Origin: JADLGL01 sp963823045
GTDB taxonomy: Bacteria; Pseudomonadota; Alphaproteobacteria; Rhizobiales; Kaistiaceae
Assembly (NCBI GenBank): GCA_963823045.1
Contig: CAWGKA010000009.1
Span: 372,001 to 436,000 of the forward strand
Direction: 5' to 3'
Length of the DNA stretch: 64,000 bases
Shown here: positions 54,707 through 63,087 of the stretch, piece by piece
Layout: each line of letters starts with the position of its first letter
Position numbering within the stretch: the stretch's first letter is position 1
Position numbers and translations under genes: made by a program
Notes under the pieces: generated by a model
Told to the model about the DNA's origin: nothing
The model's database searches: none
The model's input: only the letters and a program-made list of their open reading frames with translations

Positions 54707-55291
54707 CTAGTTGTCGGGGCTGCGCACGAACCGGAAGTTGGAGAACTCGACATATTCGTTGGTATCGGCGTCGAGCACCGAGACGACGAGGCTGTAGGAC
54801 GTCCGGCCATCGTCGCCCACCGTCGGTCGCCCGACGCTGACCTTGACCGAGATCTCGCGCGTGCCGCCGCGGAGTTCGACGCGGTAATGCGCCTCGACGA
54901 TGAAGCCTTCCTGATAGAGTTCGCCGCTTGAGCTCAGCAACTCGGCCTGCTCGAAGCGGCCGAAATAGCCGCCAGTGAGTTGGCCGTCTTCCGTCAGCCC
55001 CAGCGTCCCGTCGATGTTGATGGCGCGCACGGTGTTGGCGCAGCGGCCGCTGTTGGTGAGGAGCGTCGCCTCGACGTCGAAGGCGGTCGACATGTTGCAG
55101 CCTGCGGCCTCCATCGGATCGCCGAAATCGGTGCGGGACTGGCCGCGGCCGGTCCAGTCGCCGGCATAGAGCGCCAGAAGCGCGACGGCTTCGTCATGCG
55201 TGGTGATGGGCGTGAGCTGGGCGTCCTGCGCCGAAGCGGCGGCGGGAACGACGAGCAGCAGGGCGAAAAGAAGGGCGAGGCGGCGGCGCAT
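54707..55291 (-). CDS. Secreted protein of unknown function
   Basis: The protein has 194 residues. The signal peptide MRRRLALLFALLLVVPAAAS is cleaved near AQDAQ. The mature part is beta-rich (YAGDWTGRGQSRTDFGD, GCNMSTAFDVEATLLTNSGR, GGYFGRFEQAEL, YRVELRGGTREISVKVSVGR) with two Cys. It resembles lipocalin-like or DUF1579-type periplasmic barrels but is not assigned. It is read 9 bp after the RND exporter on the same strand, so it is probably its periplasmic partner. Confidence 0.7.
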   Translation of the reverse strand: MRRRLALLFALLLVVPAAASAQDAQLTPITTHDEAVALLALYAGDWTGRGQSRTDFGDPMEAAGCNMSTAFDVEATLLTNSGRCANTVRAINIDGTLGLTEDGQLTGGYFGRFEQAELLSSSGELYQEGFIVEAHYRVELRGGTREISVKVSVGRPTVGDDGRTSYSLVVSVLDADTNEYVEFSNFRFVRSPDN

Positions 55292-55300
55292 ACTGGCAGG

Positions 55301-57568
55301 TTACTCCGGTGTTGGCGGGGGGCTTCGCTTGCGGCCGATGAGGCGGTCTCTGATGGCGATGAAGGACGGCAGGAAGATCAGGTTTGCGACCAGCGCGACC
55401 AAAAGCGTGGCGATGATGAGCCGGCCAAGAAGGCCAATTGAGGGCATCGCCGAAATTTGCGTGGCGAGATAGCTAACCGAGAGGATTGCCGTGCCGGCCA
55501 TCAAAGCGGGCCCGACAACGCGCACCGCGTCGGACAGAGCATCGTTCGGCCCCAAGCCCTTGTGGCGATTGACGCGGTACATGTTGATGAGATGGACGGC
55601 GTTGTCGATGCCGATGCCGAAGGCGATGGTGAGGGCGATCAGCGTCGTCAGATCGTGGTCCCGGCCGGTCACCCACAACACGGCCTCGACGGCAAGGATG
55701 GGCAGGATGTTCGGCACCAATGTCGTCAGCGCGAGCGTCAGCGAACCGCTGGCGATGGCGAGCGCCAGCACCGCGAGGACGACGGCAAGCAGAAGGCTAG
55801 AGCGCAGCGATTCGACCAGCGCCGGAATCTCGATGCCCGAGAGGATGGGGAAGCCGGTCAGGGTGACTTCGTCACCGATGCCGAGGGCGTCGAGCCTGGC
55901 CTGGATCTGGGCGACCAGCGCCTCGGTCTGATCGCCGGACATCACCGAGGGCAGCTGTGCGGTGACGAGCATGAGGCGCTCGTCATGCGACAGGATGCGG
56001 TCGAGCGTTGCCGGATCGGCGTTGGCGAGGGCCTCTGCGGCTGCGTCGATCTGATCCGGTGCGACGGTGTCCCAGACATTGGCGAGGGAAACGGTGGTGC
56101 CCTCGCCGAGCACGTCGGTGAAGGCGGCGGTGGCGGCCGCGATCCTCTCGCGGGCGGCGGGATCGTAGAAATCGGCGCCGTCCGGCACCTTGACGATGCC
56201 GTAGAGCGGGACCGTGCCTCCGAAGACGTCACCGACGACCTTTTCATATTCGACCACCGAATTGTCCGGCGGCAGATAGCGGTCGAGTTCAAAATTCGAG
56301 CCGACCTGGAAATGGATGACGCCGAGGCCGATGGCGAGGACGATGGCGATCCCGGCCCGGATGAAGGGCGCGCGCATTGCCCAGCGGCCGATCGGATTGC
56401 CGAAACGGACAAAGGACGGCCGTCGCTTGCCGGCCGAAACCGGCAGTTTGACGAGAAGGAGACAGAGCAGAGGCAGCAGCAGGATGAAGGAAAGATAGGC
56501 GATGCCGACGGCGGCGACGCCGAGCCAGGCAAGCTCCTGCAGCGCCGCGTTGGGCGAGTTGGCAAAGGAGATGAAGGCGAGCGCGGTGGTGATCGACGTC
56601 ATCGCCGAGGCCGGCCCAATGCGGAATATCGAATCGCGCAGATTCTTGGCCGGCTTGCCGTTCTCCGCGTTGGCCGACTGCCAGTGGAAGAAGAAGACGA
56701 TCGAATCGACGAGAGCAAGAATCAGCGCCAGTGACGGCAGGATGGTGAAAAGGAAATTGATCTGGACGCCGAGCGTGTTGAGGAGGCCGAGCAGCCAGAC
56801 GACGGCGACCAGCGCGGGGGTTGCGCAGACGAGGGCGGCGATGACGCTGCGGAAAACGACAAGGCCGATCAGCGTACCGATGACGAAGCCGGACAGCGCC
56901 AGCCGCCACTGGTCGTCCTGAAGCGAATTGGCGACGGTCGCCTGGATCGCAGGCAGGCCGGTTAGGGCGATGGTGAAACCCTCCGGTGTGATGCCGTCGA
57001 GGGTCGTCTGCAGATTGTTCACGAGCGCCGCCATGACGTCGTTGGCGGTGTTGCGCGGCGCGTTCAACGTGACGACGAGGATGGCGATGCCGGCGTCGGG
57101 TGCGACAAGGGCGCGTGCCGAAGGCTGGTTTTCACGCAGCCGGTTCATCGCCGCCACGACCTCTTCGTCGCTGGCGAATTCCTGCGGCAATGCGGGGACG
57201 AAGCGATTGTCGACGAAATCGAAGTCACCGAGCGAGAAGGCGGAAAAGACCAATTCGACCTTGTCGTCGAGCTGCAGGTCGATCTGCAGGAAGCGCAGCT
57301 TGTCCATGCCGTCGACGGTGAAGAGGTCCGGCGCCTTGACCATGAGAAAAACGTCATGGGCGGCGTCGCGGAAGTTGTCTTTCACCGCGTCATAGGCCAC
57401 GAAGGCGGGGTCGTCGGACAGGATATCGATCAGGCGGCCGTCAAAGGACGTCTTGGGCAGGGTCGCCGCGGCGGCAAGAAATAAGACGAGCAGAACGAGA
57501 CCGACCGAACGCGGCGCGCGGAGGACTAGAAGGCCAATACGTTCAAGGCCGAAACCGAGGCTTCGCAT
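55301..57568 (-). CDS. RND superfamily (MMPL/HpnN-like) exporter
   Basis: This 755-residue inner-membrane protein has two halves, each a helix, a large periplasmic loop and five more helices. First-half signatures are VWLLGLLNTLGVQINFLFTI and LALILALVDSIVFFFHWQSA with the conserved Asp. The second half has TIAFGIGIDNAVHLINMYRV. This half-size RND layout (about 750-870 residues) is typical of HpnN and MMPL lipid exporters rather than AcrB-type pumps. It is in an operon with a secreted protein and faces away from the AlkB-like gene. The cargo is unknown; hopanoid or other lipids are likely. Confidence 0.88.
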   Translation of the reverse strand: MRSLGFGLERIGLLVLRAPRSVGLVLLVLFLAAAATLPKTSFDGRLIDILSDDPAFVAYDAVKDNFRDAAHDVFLMVKAPDLFTVDGMDKLRFLQIDLQLDDKVELVFSAFSLGDFDFVDNRFVPALPQEFASDEEVVAAMNRLRENQPSARALVAPDAGIAILVVTLNAPRNTANDVMAALVNNLQTTLDGITPEGFTIALTGLPAIQATVANSLQDDQWRLALSGFVIGTLIGLVVFRSVIAALVCATPALVAVVWLLGLLNTLGVQINFLFTILPSLALILALVDSIVFFFHWQSANAENGKPAKNLRDSIFRIGPASAMTSITTALAFISFANSPNAALQELAWLGVAAVGIAYLSFILLLPLLCLLLVKLPVSAGKRRPSFVRFGNPIGRWAMRAPFIRAGIAIVLAIGLGVIHFQVGSNFELDRYLPPDNSVVEYEKVVGDVFGGTVPLYGIVKVPDGADFYDPAARERIAAATAAFTDVLGEGTTVSLANVWDTVAPDQIDAAAEALANADPATLDRILSHDERLMLVTAQLPSVMSGDQTEALVAQIQARLDALGIGDEVTLTGFPILSGIEIPALVESLRSSLLLAVVLAVLALAIASGSLTLALTTLVPNILPILAVEAVLWVTGRDHDLTTLIALTIAFGIGIDNAVHLINMYRVNRHKGLGPNDALSDAVRVVGPALMAGTAILSVSYLATQISAMPSIGLLGRLIIATLLVALVANLIFLPSFIAIRDRLIGRKRSPPPTPE

Positions 57569-57705
57569 TTGTTTCGGTGGACTTCCCGTGGTGAGACTTG
57601 GCGATCGGCCTCGAATAGCGGCAAAAAGTTGGGCCGACCGCTTGGCTTGTCTGATCTGGCTGGACTATGATGAAATGATAATGACCGGTAAATGGGCGTA
57701 AGTCA

Positions 57706-58872
57706 TTGAATTTTTTGATTCTTCCCCTTTTGTCGGCCTCTTTTGTCGCCTGCTTCTTTCTGGGCGGCAGCTGGTTGACGATACCGGCGACGCTGACCTG
57801 GATCATCGCCATCCCGATGGACGAGAGCCTCGGCGATGACTGGTCGCGACGGCTCGAAGAGCGCCATCCTAATTTCCTCAAGGCGCTGCTTTACCTGCAG
57901 TTGCCGGCGCTGTCATTGGCGACGTTCTTTTTCGCCTACTACCTGAGCGACTGGACGTTCCTCGGATCGGTCATCAACGAAGCGCGCGATCGCACCGGCG
58001 GCTGGGCGATGTTCATGGTGCTCGGCTCCATGGCGCTGTTCTACGGCATCGCCGGCATCAATGTTGCGCACGAGCTTGTGCACCGCAATCGCCAGCCCGC
58101 CGTCCTGGTCGGCCGGTGGCTTCTATCGTTCTCGTTCGATACCGAGTTCGCGCTCGAGCATGTCTATGGGCATCATGTGAACGTGGCGACGCCGAAGGAT
58201 CCCGCCACCGCACCGAGGGGTCAGAACTTCTGGCTCTTCTTTGTGCGTGCGCTTTATCTCGGCAATCGCAACGCGTGGCGGATCGAGAAGCGGTTTCGGG
58301 ACAAGCGCGGCCAGTCGATGTGGAGCCTGCGCAACCGCTTCATCACCGGGCAGCTGATGTCGCTGGTGTGGCTCGCATTGTTCGCCGCTGCCGCCGGCTG
58401 GCTCGGCGCCGTCCTCTTCGTGGTGACGGCGCTGTGGGCGAAGCTTTATCTCGAGCTCACAAACTACATCGAGCATTACGGGCTCGTCCGCGTCGAGGGC
58501 ACGCGGGTCGAGGCGCGCCACTCCTGGAACTCGAGCCGGCGCGTGACGAACTGGCTCCTCTTCAACCTGCCGCGCCATGCCGATCATCACATCAAGCCGA
58601 GCAAGAACTATTGGGAGCTCGAGGCGCTGCAGGGTTCACCGCAACTGCCGCATGGCTACTTCCTGATGGCGGTGACGGCGATGCTGCCGCCGCTGTTCAT
58701 GGCGAAGATCAAGGGGCCGCTCGCCGATTGGGACCGGACCTACGCCTCGGCGGCGGAACGCGCTCTGATTGCCGCGCGGGCGGCACGGGCAGGGAGCTCG
58801 GCGGAAATGCCGATCTCGCGCGAAAGCCCGGCAATGTCCGAGATCCGGCCAAGGACCTCGGTCGGGCAGTAG
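57706..58872 (+). CDS. AlkB-like alkane hydroxylase / membrane di-iron monooxygenase
   Basis: This 388-residue integral membrane non-haem di-iron enzyme has the histidine boxes INVAHELVHRNR, LEHVYGHHVNVATP and LPRHADHHIKPSKNYWEL, plus LELTNYIEHYGLVR, all diagnostic of AlkB-type alkane 1-monooxygenases. About six hydrophobic helices surround them. It starts with TTG, since no upstream ATG is in frame. The last 40 residues overlap the convergent acyltransferase gene by 133 bp, which suggests a lost stop or an unresolved frameshift at its 3' end. No rubredoxin gene is adjacent. Confidence 0.88.
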   Translation: MNFLILPLLSASFVACFFLGGSWLTIPATLTWIIAIPMDESLGDDWSRRLEERHPNFLKALLYLQLPALSLATFFFAYYLSDWTFLGSVINEARDRTGGWAMFMVLGSMALFYGIAGINVAHELVHRNRQPAVLVGRWLLSFSFDTEFALEHVYGHHVNVATPKDPATAPRGQNFWLFFVRALYLGNRNAWRIEKRFRDKRGQSMWSLRNRFITGQLMSLVWLALFAAAAGWLGAVLFVVTALWAKLYLELTNYIEHYGLVRVEGTRVEARHSWNSSRRVTNWLLFNLPRHADHHIKPSKNYWELEALQGSPQLPHGYFLMAVTAMLPPLFMAKIKGPLADWDRTYASAAERALIAARAARAGSSAEMPISRESPAMSEIRPRTSVGQ

Positions 58873-60032
58873 ATACTGAGGCTGACCCGGTCCTGCTGCG
58901 GAACGATGACGCAGCAATTGATCCCCGCCGTATATGATCCGCAATAGATGTCGTTGATGCCGAAGGGAGCGAACAGCCCCCCGGCGGCATGCGGCGGTAT
59001 GAGCGACAGCAGGAACTCCTGCGGCACGAAGCCGAAGAAACGGCGGCCGTAGAGGAACGGCAGGACCCTGGCGATTCGTCGATGGATGGCGAAGAAGGCG
59101 CCATACTGAATCTGCAGCCAGGAGACGTCGCGATTGTCGGCTGCGAGGCGGCGCTCGAATTCACGCACATAGTCGTCGAAGCCCGGCCGATCCGGGATCG
59201 ACAGCGCGTGCATGCGCAGGCGGAGAAAGGCGTCGTCGCCTTCCGCGCGGCGTGAGGAAAGGTTCGTGTAGCTGATCTTGTGCGAGCGGTTGCCGGCGCG
59301 GTGATAGAAGCCATACATCACAAGCGCGAAGATGAGGCTGCGCTGGCCGACGCCGAGCGCGGCCGCCTTGCGCTTCAGCTCGCGGCGGTCGAGCGTCAGT
59401 GTCGCCATCGACGAGGTGCCGGGCTTCTGCCCGAACAGCGCCGTCACGACGTAGTTCAGCGGCACATAGAGAATGCCGAGCGCGAGCGCGGCGATGCGCG
59501 CCCATGGTTTGACCACGGAATGGGCCCCGGTCGTGTGATCGGACTGCCGCCCGCGCACGACGGCGGCGGTATCCGCGCCCTCCATCAGGGCATGCGAGGA
59601 ACGGTAGAGGATGAAGCTGCGGTTGCCTTCCGCGGTCTCGCCGTCGCGCAGCGCGTAGCAGTCGGCGCGGAAGGCCGGCAGGCGGGGGTCGTCGAACAGA
59701 TCCTCGTTCGGGGCGATGGCCCGATCCGGAAAGCCGTCGAAGTTCTCAACCTCCTCGAAGCGGACGATGTCGTCGAGGTCGAACGGACGGGCGTCGATAT
59801 GGGCCTGGCGGTGGTCGTCGCTGCGAAGGTTGAGCTGCGGCGCCAGAGCCATGACCTCGGCGACCATTTCGCGCCAGCGTTCGCGCGTCAGCCGGTCCCG
59901 TGTGAAGGCGCCGAAATAGACCGCGTTGCGGCCGCCGGAAAGGTACCATTGGAAGTCGGTATAGGGATGGACGGAACCCGGCCCGTCGTCGGCCAGTGTT
60001 TCGGTGTCGGCTGCCTGCCGCTGCTCTGACAT
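58740..60032 (-). CDS. WS/DGAT-like acyltransferase family protein
   Basis: The 430 residues have the chloramphenicol-acetyltransferase-like double fold of wax-ester synthase/DGAT and condensation domains. The catalytic motif HHxxxDG is altered to LYRSSHALMEGADTAA, keeping the second His and the Gly but not Asp. Other matches are PGTSSMATLTLDRRELKRKA and FGINDIYCGSYTAGINCCVI (the usual region near the solvent channel). It converges on and overlaps the AlkB-like gene and diverges from the next RND exporter. It may esterify alcohols formed from alkanes, but the altered motif leaves activity open. Confidence 0.75.
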   Translation of the reverse strand: MSEQRQAADTETLADDGPGSVHPYTDFQWYLSGGRNAVYFGAFTRDRLTRERWREMVAEVMALAPQLNLRSDDHRQAHIDARPFDLDDIVRFEEVENFDGFPDRAIAPNEDLFDDPRLPAFRADCYALRDGETAEGNRSFILYRSSHALMEGADTAAVVRGRQSDHTTGAHSVVKPWARIAALALGILYVPLNYVVTALFGQKPGTSSMATLTLDRRELKRKAAALGVGQRSLIFALVMYGFYHRAGNRSHKISYTNLSSRRAEGDDAFLRLRMHALSIPDRPGFDDYVREFERRLAADNRDVSWLQIQYGAFFAIHRRIARVLPFLYGRRFFGFVPQEFLLSLIPPHAAGGLFAPFGINDIYCGSYTAGINCCVIVPQQDRVSLSIYCPTEVLGRISDIAGLSREIGISAELPARAARAAIRARSAAEA

Positions 60033-60130
60033 GGAAGCGCCGTCCTCCCGGGGCTGGCCCGCCCCGCTTTCGGTGCGGCAAGAAAGGCGCTCACACCGGC
60101 CAAGTCAACGGCTACTAGCGGAACCGGCTT

Positions 60131-62449
60131 GTGTCGCCGCCTTTCCGACGATACGCCCTTCCACCCGTGGAAGAAACGCCGCCCCTTCGGCCACCGCCTC
60201 TCGGCTTCGGCCTCGACCGCATCGCACTCGTTGCACTGCGCCACTACCGGCTGGCGGCGCTCGCACTCGCCCTGATTACGGCGGTGACGGTCTATGGATT
60301 CCCGCACATCTCGATCGACCGCGATCTGCGCAATCTGTTCCGCGGCGACACCGAGATATTCAACGCCTACACGGAAGTCGTCGATCAATATGTCGACCCG
60401 GAAAACCAGGTCATGATCCTGGTTGAAGGCGCGGCGCTCGGCGATCCGGATAATCTGGCGAAGCTGAGCAACCTGCATATCGACCTTACGCTGCTGCCGG
60501 ATGTCGGCAGCGTCTTCTCGCCGTTCTCGTTGCGCCAGCCGCCGGACGAAAACGGGAGCACGCGGCCGCTCATCGCCGATGCTGCCGCGGGTCTCACGCC
60601 CGAACTGATTACCGCCATCCGCGATCACCCGATCCTCGGTTCGCACCTCCTGTCGGCCGACGGGTCGGTGATGCTGATGATCGTCACGCACGCGCAGGCG
60701 CAGGCCAATCTCGACGAGATCAATCAGCTCATCGGCGAGATCAACGACACCATCGCGCAGGATCTCGATGGCGCCGGCATCAAGACGGTCATCGGCGGGT
60801 TTGCGCCAATGCGGGCGGAGATCGTGCATCTGTTGCAGCGCGACCAACTCGTGCTCAATGGCGCGGGCGTCATCATCGGTTTCATCCTCAGCTTCATCCT
60901 GTTCCGCTCATTGGCGGCGGCGGTGATCGGCGCCGTGCCGGCGGCCATTGCCGGACTGACGCTGCTCGGCTGGACGGGAGCGCTCGGCCTCCAGGTGACG
61001 ATCCTCTCCAATGTCGTGCCGGCGCTCGTGATGGTGCTCGGCTATGCCGACGGCATGCATCTCACGGCATCGCTGCGACGGTTCAGGCAACAGGGCTACG
61101 AACTCATCGAGGCGGAGCGGCTGGCGCTGATCGAAGTCGGGCCGGCCTGCATGCTGACGGCTTTGACGACGGCGATCGCCTTCCTGTCGATGACGCTTTC
61201 GGACGTCGGCATCGTCCAGGATTTCGGCTGGATCGGCGCAATCGGCACGATCCTCGGCGCCATCTTCGTTCTTGTCGGTCACAGCCTTTTCGTCAGGGTG
61301 CTTGGCCGCTTCTGGCGCGTCGACGGACGTTCGGCGTCGAGCCTTCTGTTGTGGCTGGGTAAGCCCGCCGGTGCGCTCACCCATTGGGTCACGGGCCGCG
61401 CCTGGACGCTCGCCATCCTGGCGGTGCCGGTGACGCTCCTTTTCGGCGCTGCCTTCTTCGCCGTGCCGCCCGAGCATTCGCTCAGCGAGACGCTGCCCGA
61501 ACGCAACCCGATGGTGCAGTCGCTGCACACCATCGACAATGAGTTAGGCGGCGCCTTCCCGGTGCAGATCATCGTGCCGCTCGACGGCGTTGCCGCCGAC
61601 TCGCCGGAGGGGCTGGCGGAGATCCGCGCAGTCCACGAAGCAGTGGCCGCGGTCAACACGGCTTCCGCGCCGCTGTCGCTGTGGAGCCTGGCGGAATGGG
61701 CGGGCGTCGGCCCTGACGAAACGCCGGCTGTGCTGCTGTCGGATTTGCCGGAGGAGACGCAGCGCCTATTCGTCGGCGCCCCTGGCGCACTGGTCACCGT
61801 TTACATCGCCGAGCATTCGACGGCCGAAACCGCGGCGATCGTCGACGAGATCGAGGCCGCGGCGCATTCCGTGGCGCCCGATGCGATCGTCACCGGTGCG
61901 ACCGTCGTCGGCTCGCGCGAGGCGACGCGTACGATCGGCAACCTCAATCGCAGCCTCGGCCTCGCCGCGGCGATTGCCCTCGCGCTTGTCGCCATCGCCC
62001 TCAGAAGCGTCGGCGCCGGCCTCGTCGCGGCGCTGCCCAACCTCCTGCCGATCGCGGCGGTTGGGGCGCTCCTCTACGTCCTCGGCATGGGCATGCAGCT
62101 GACCAGCGTCGTGTCGCTGACGATCGCCTTCGGTATCGCCATCGACGACACGATCCACTACCTCAACGTCCTGTTCCTGACGCGCGGCAAGACGCTCCGC
62201 GAGCGCATGATATCGGCGTCGCGAACGGTCGGCCCAGTGCTCATCGGCACGACCTTCATCCTCATGGGCGGGCTGACGATGACGCTGACCAGCGGTCTCG
62301 CCACCATCGTCTTGTTCGGCATGCTGGCCATCGCCAGTCTCGCCGTCGCGCTTTTCAGCGACCTCATCTTCCTGCCTGCCATCATCTATGGGCCGGCTCG
62401 CCGCCTGTTCGAGAAGCATGCGAAGCGACACGGTATGCAGGACGAATGA
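60131..62449 (+). CDS. RND superfamily (MMPL/HpnN-like) exporter
   Basis: This 772-residue protein has the same two-half architecture as the protein at 55301-57568. The first half has GLQVTILSNVVPALVMVLGY followed by ADGMHLTASL (conserved Asp), and the second has TIAFGIAIDDTIHYLNVLFL. The periplasmic loops lie at about 70-230 and 450-580. It is divergent from the acyltransferase with 98 bp between starts. Two related RND exporters flanking AlkB-like and acyltransferase genes suggest export of hydrophobic products. Confidence 0.88.
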   Translation: MSPPFRRYALPPVEETPPLRPPPLGFGLDRIALVALRHYRLAALALALITAVTVYGFPHISIDRDLRNLFRGDTEIFNAYTEVVDQYVDPENQVMILVEGAALGDPDNLAKLSNLHIDLTLLPDVGSVFSPFSLRQPPDENGSTRPLIADAAAGLTPELITAIRDHPILGSHLLSADGSVMLMIVTHAQAQANLDEINQLIGEINDTIAQDLDGAGIKTVIGGFAPMRAEIVHLLQRDQLVLNGAGVIIGFILSFILFRSLAAAVIGAVPAAIAGLTLLGWTGALGLQVTILSNVVPALVMVLGYADGMHLTASLRRFRQQGYELIEAERLALIEVGPACMLTALTTAIAFLSMTLSDVGIVQDFGWIGAIGTILGAIFVLVGHSLFVRVLGRFWRVDGRSASSLLLWLGKPAGALTHWVTGRAWTLAILAVPVTLLFGAAFFAVPPEHSLSETLPERNPMVQSLHTIDNELGGAFPVQIIVPLDGVAADSPEGLAEIRAVHEAVAAVNTASAPLSLWSLAEWAGVGPDETPAVLLSDLPEETQRLFVGAPGALVTVYIAEHSTAETAAIVDEIEAAAHSVAPDAIVTGATVVGSREATRTIGNLNRSLGLAAAIALALVAIALRSVGAGLVAALPNLLPIAAVGALLYVLGMGMQLTSVVSLTIAFGIAIDDTIHYLNVLFLTRGKTLRERMISASRTVGPVLIGTTFILMGGLTMTLTSGLATIVLFGMLAIASLAVALFSDLIFLPAIIYGPARRLFEKHAKRHGMQDE

Positions 62450-62464
62450 TCGGCTCATTCAGCC

Positions 62465-62493
62465 TTGACTGAACGAACTGATCATCCTATCAG
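62465..62493 (+). promoter_or_regulatory. Sigma-70-like promoter with internal palindrome, leaderless start likely
   Basis: TTGACT (62465-62470), a 17-bp spacer and TATCAG (62488-62493) form a promoter. Transcription would begin at about 62500-62503, on the ATG at 62503. No ribosome-binding site precedes that ATG. CTGAT-CATCCT-ATCAG (62478-62493) is a perfect 5-bp-arm inverted repeat over the -10, a possible autoregulatory MarR site. Confidence 0.5.
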
Positions 62494-62502
62494 CCCTGAA
62501 CT

Positions 62503-63021
62503 ATGATGGAGATCGGCAAACCCACGGCCGAATTCGGCGCGCTTCCCGGTGAGAGCCAAGCCCAGGCGGACTATGGCGCGGAGAACGCGGTGGCTCGTTT
62601 CATCGAGCAGATGGGTATCCTTTGCGAATATGACAACCGGCCTCGCATCGCTGGCCGCATGCTGGGGCTTCTGCTTGTTGAGGAAGGCGCCTTCAGCCTT
62701 CGCGAGTTGGCTGAACGGCTGCAGGTCAGCCGCGCCAGCGTTTCTACCAACGCGCGCGCGCTGACGGACTCCGGCCTCGTTGAAAGGGTGGCGCTGCCGG
62801 GCGACCGGCAGGACTATTACCGGCTGTCTCGCAGCCCGTTCCAGAAGATGCTGACGAGGGTGGTGTCGGGCCTGCAGCAGACGACGGCCGTGTTCGAAGA
62901 AGCCGCAGAAGGCTTTCCTGCCGACCGCGAAGCAGCGAAGGCGCGGCTTCGTGCGATGGCCAAATTCCACCGCGACGCCATCAAAACCATCACGGAATTG
63001 ATCGAACGTTCCGCCGAATAG
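62503..63021 (+). CDS. MarR/GbsR family transcriptional regulator
   Basis: The protein has 172 residues. The winged HTH reads FSLRELAERLQVSRASVSTN and ARALTDSGLVERVALPGDRQ, the standard MarR pattern. The N-terminal segment GAENAVARFIEQMGILCEYD and the C-terminal helices (EAAKARLRAMAKFHRDAIKT) match the GbsR-like branch. ATG 62503 and ATG 62506 are adjacent. It stands 66 bp ahead of an MMPL exporter gene on the same strand, so it probably controls that gene. Confidence 0.88.
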   Translation: MMEIGKPTAEFGALPGESQAQADYGAENAVARFIEQMGILCEYDNRPRIAGRMLGLLLVEEGAFSLRELAERLQVSRASVSTNARALTDSGLVERVALPGDRQDYYRLSRSPFQKMLTRVVSGLQQTTAVFEEAAEGFPADREAAKARLRAMAKFHRDAIKTITELIERSAE

Positions 63022-63087
63022 CGGCCCGGGCCGCATCCGCAACCAGGGCCGGCCAAGCCGCCCAATAGTTCCCCCAGGAGATTTCCA

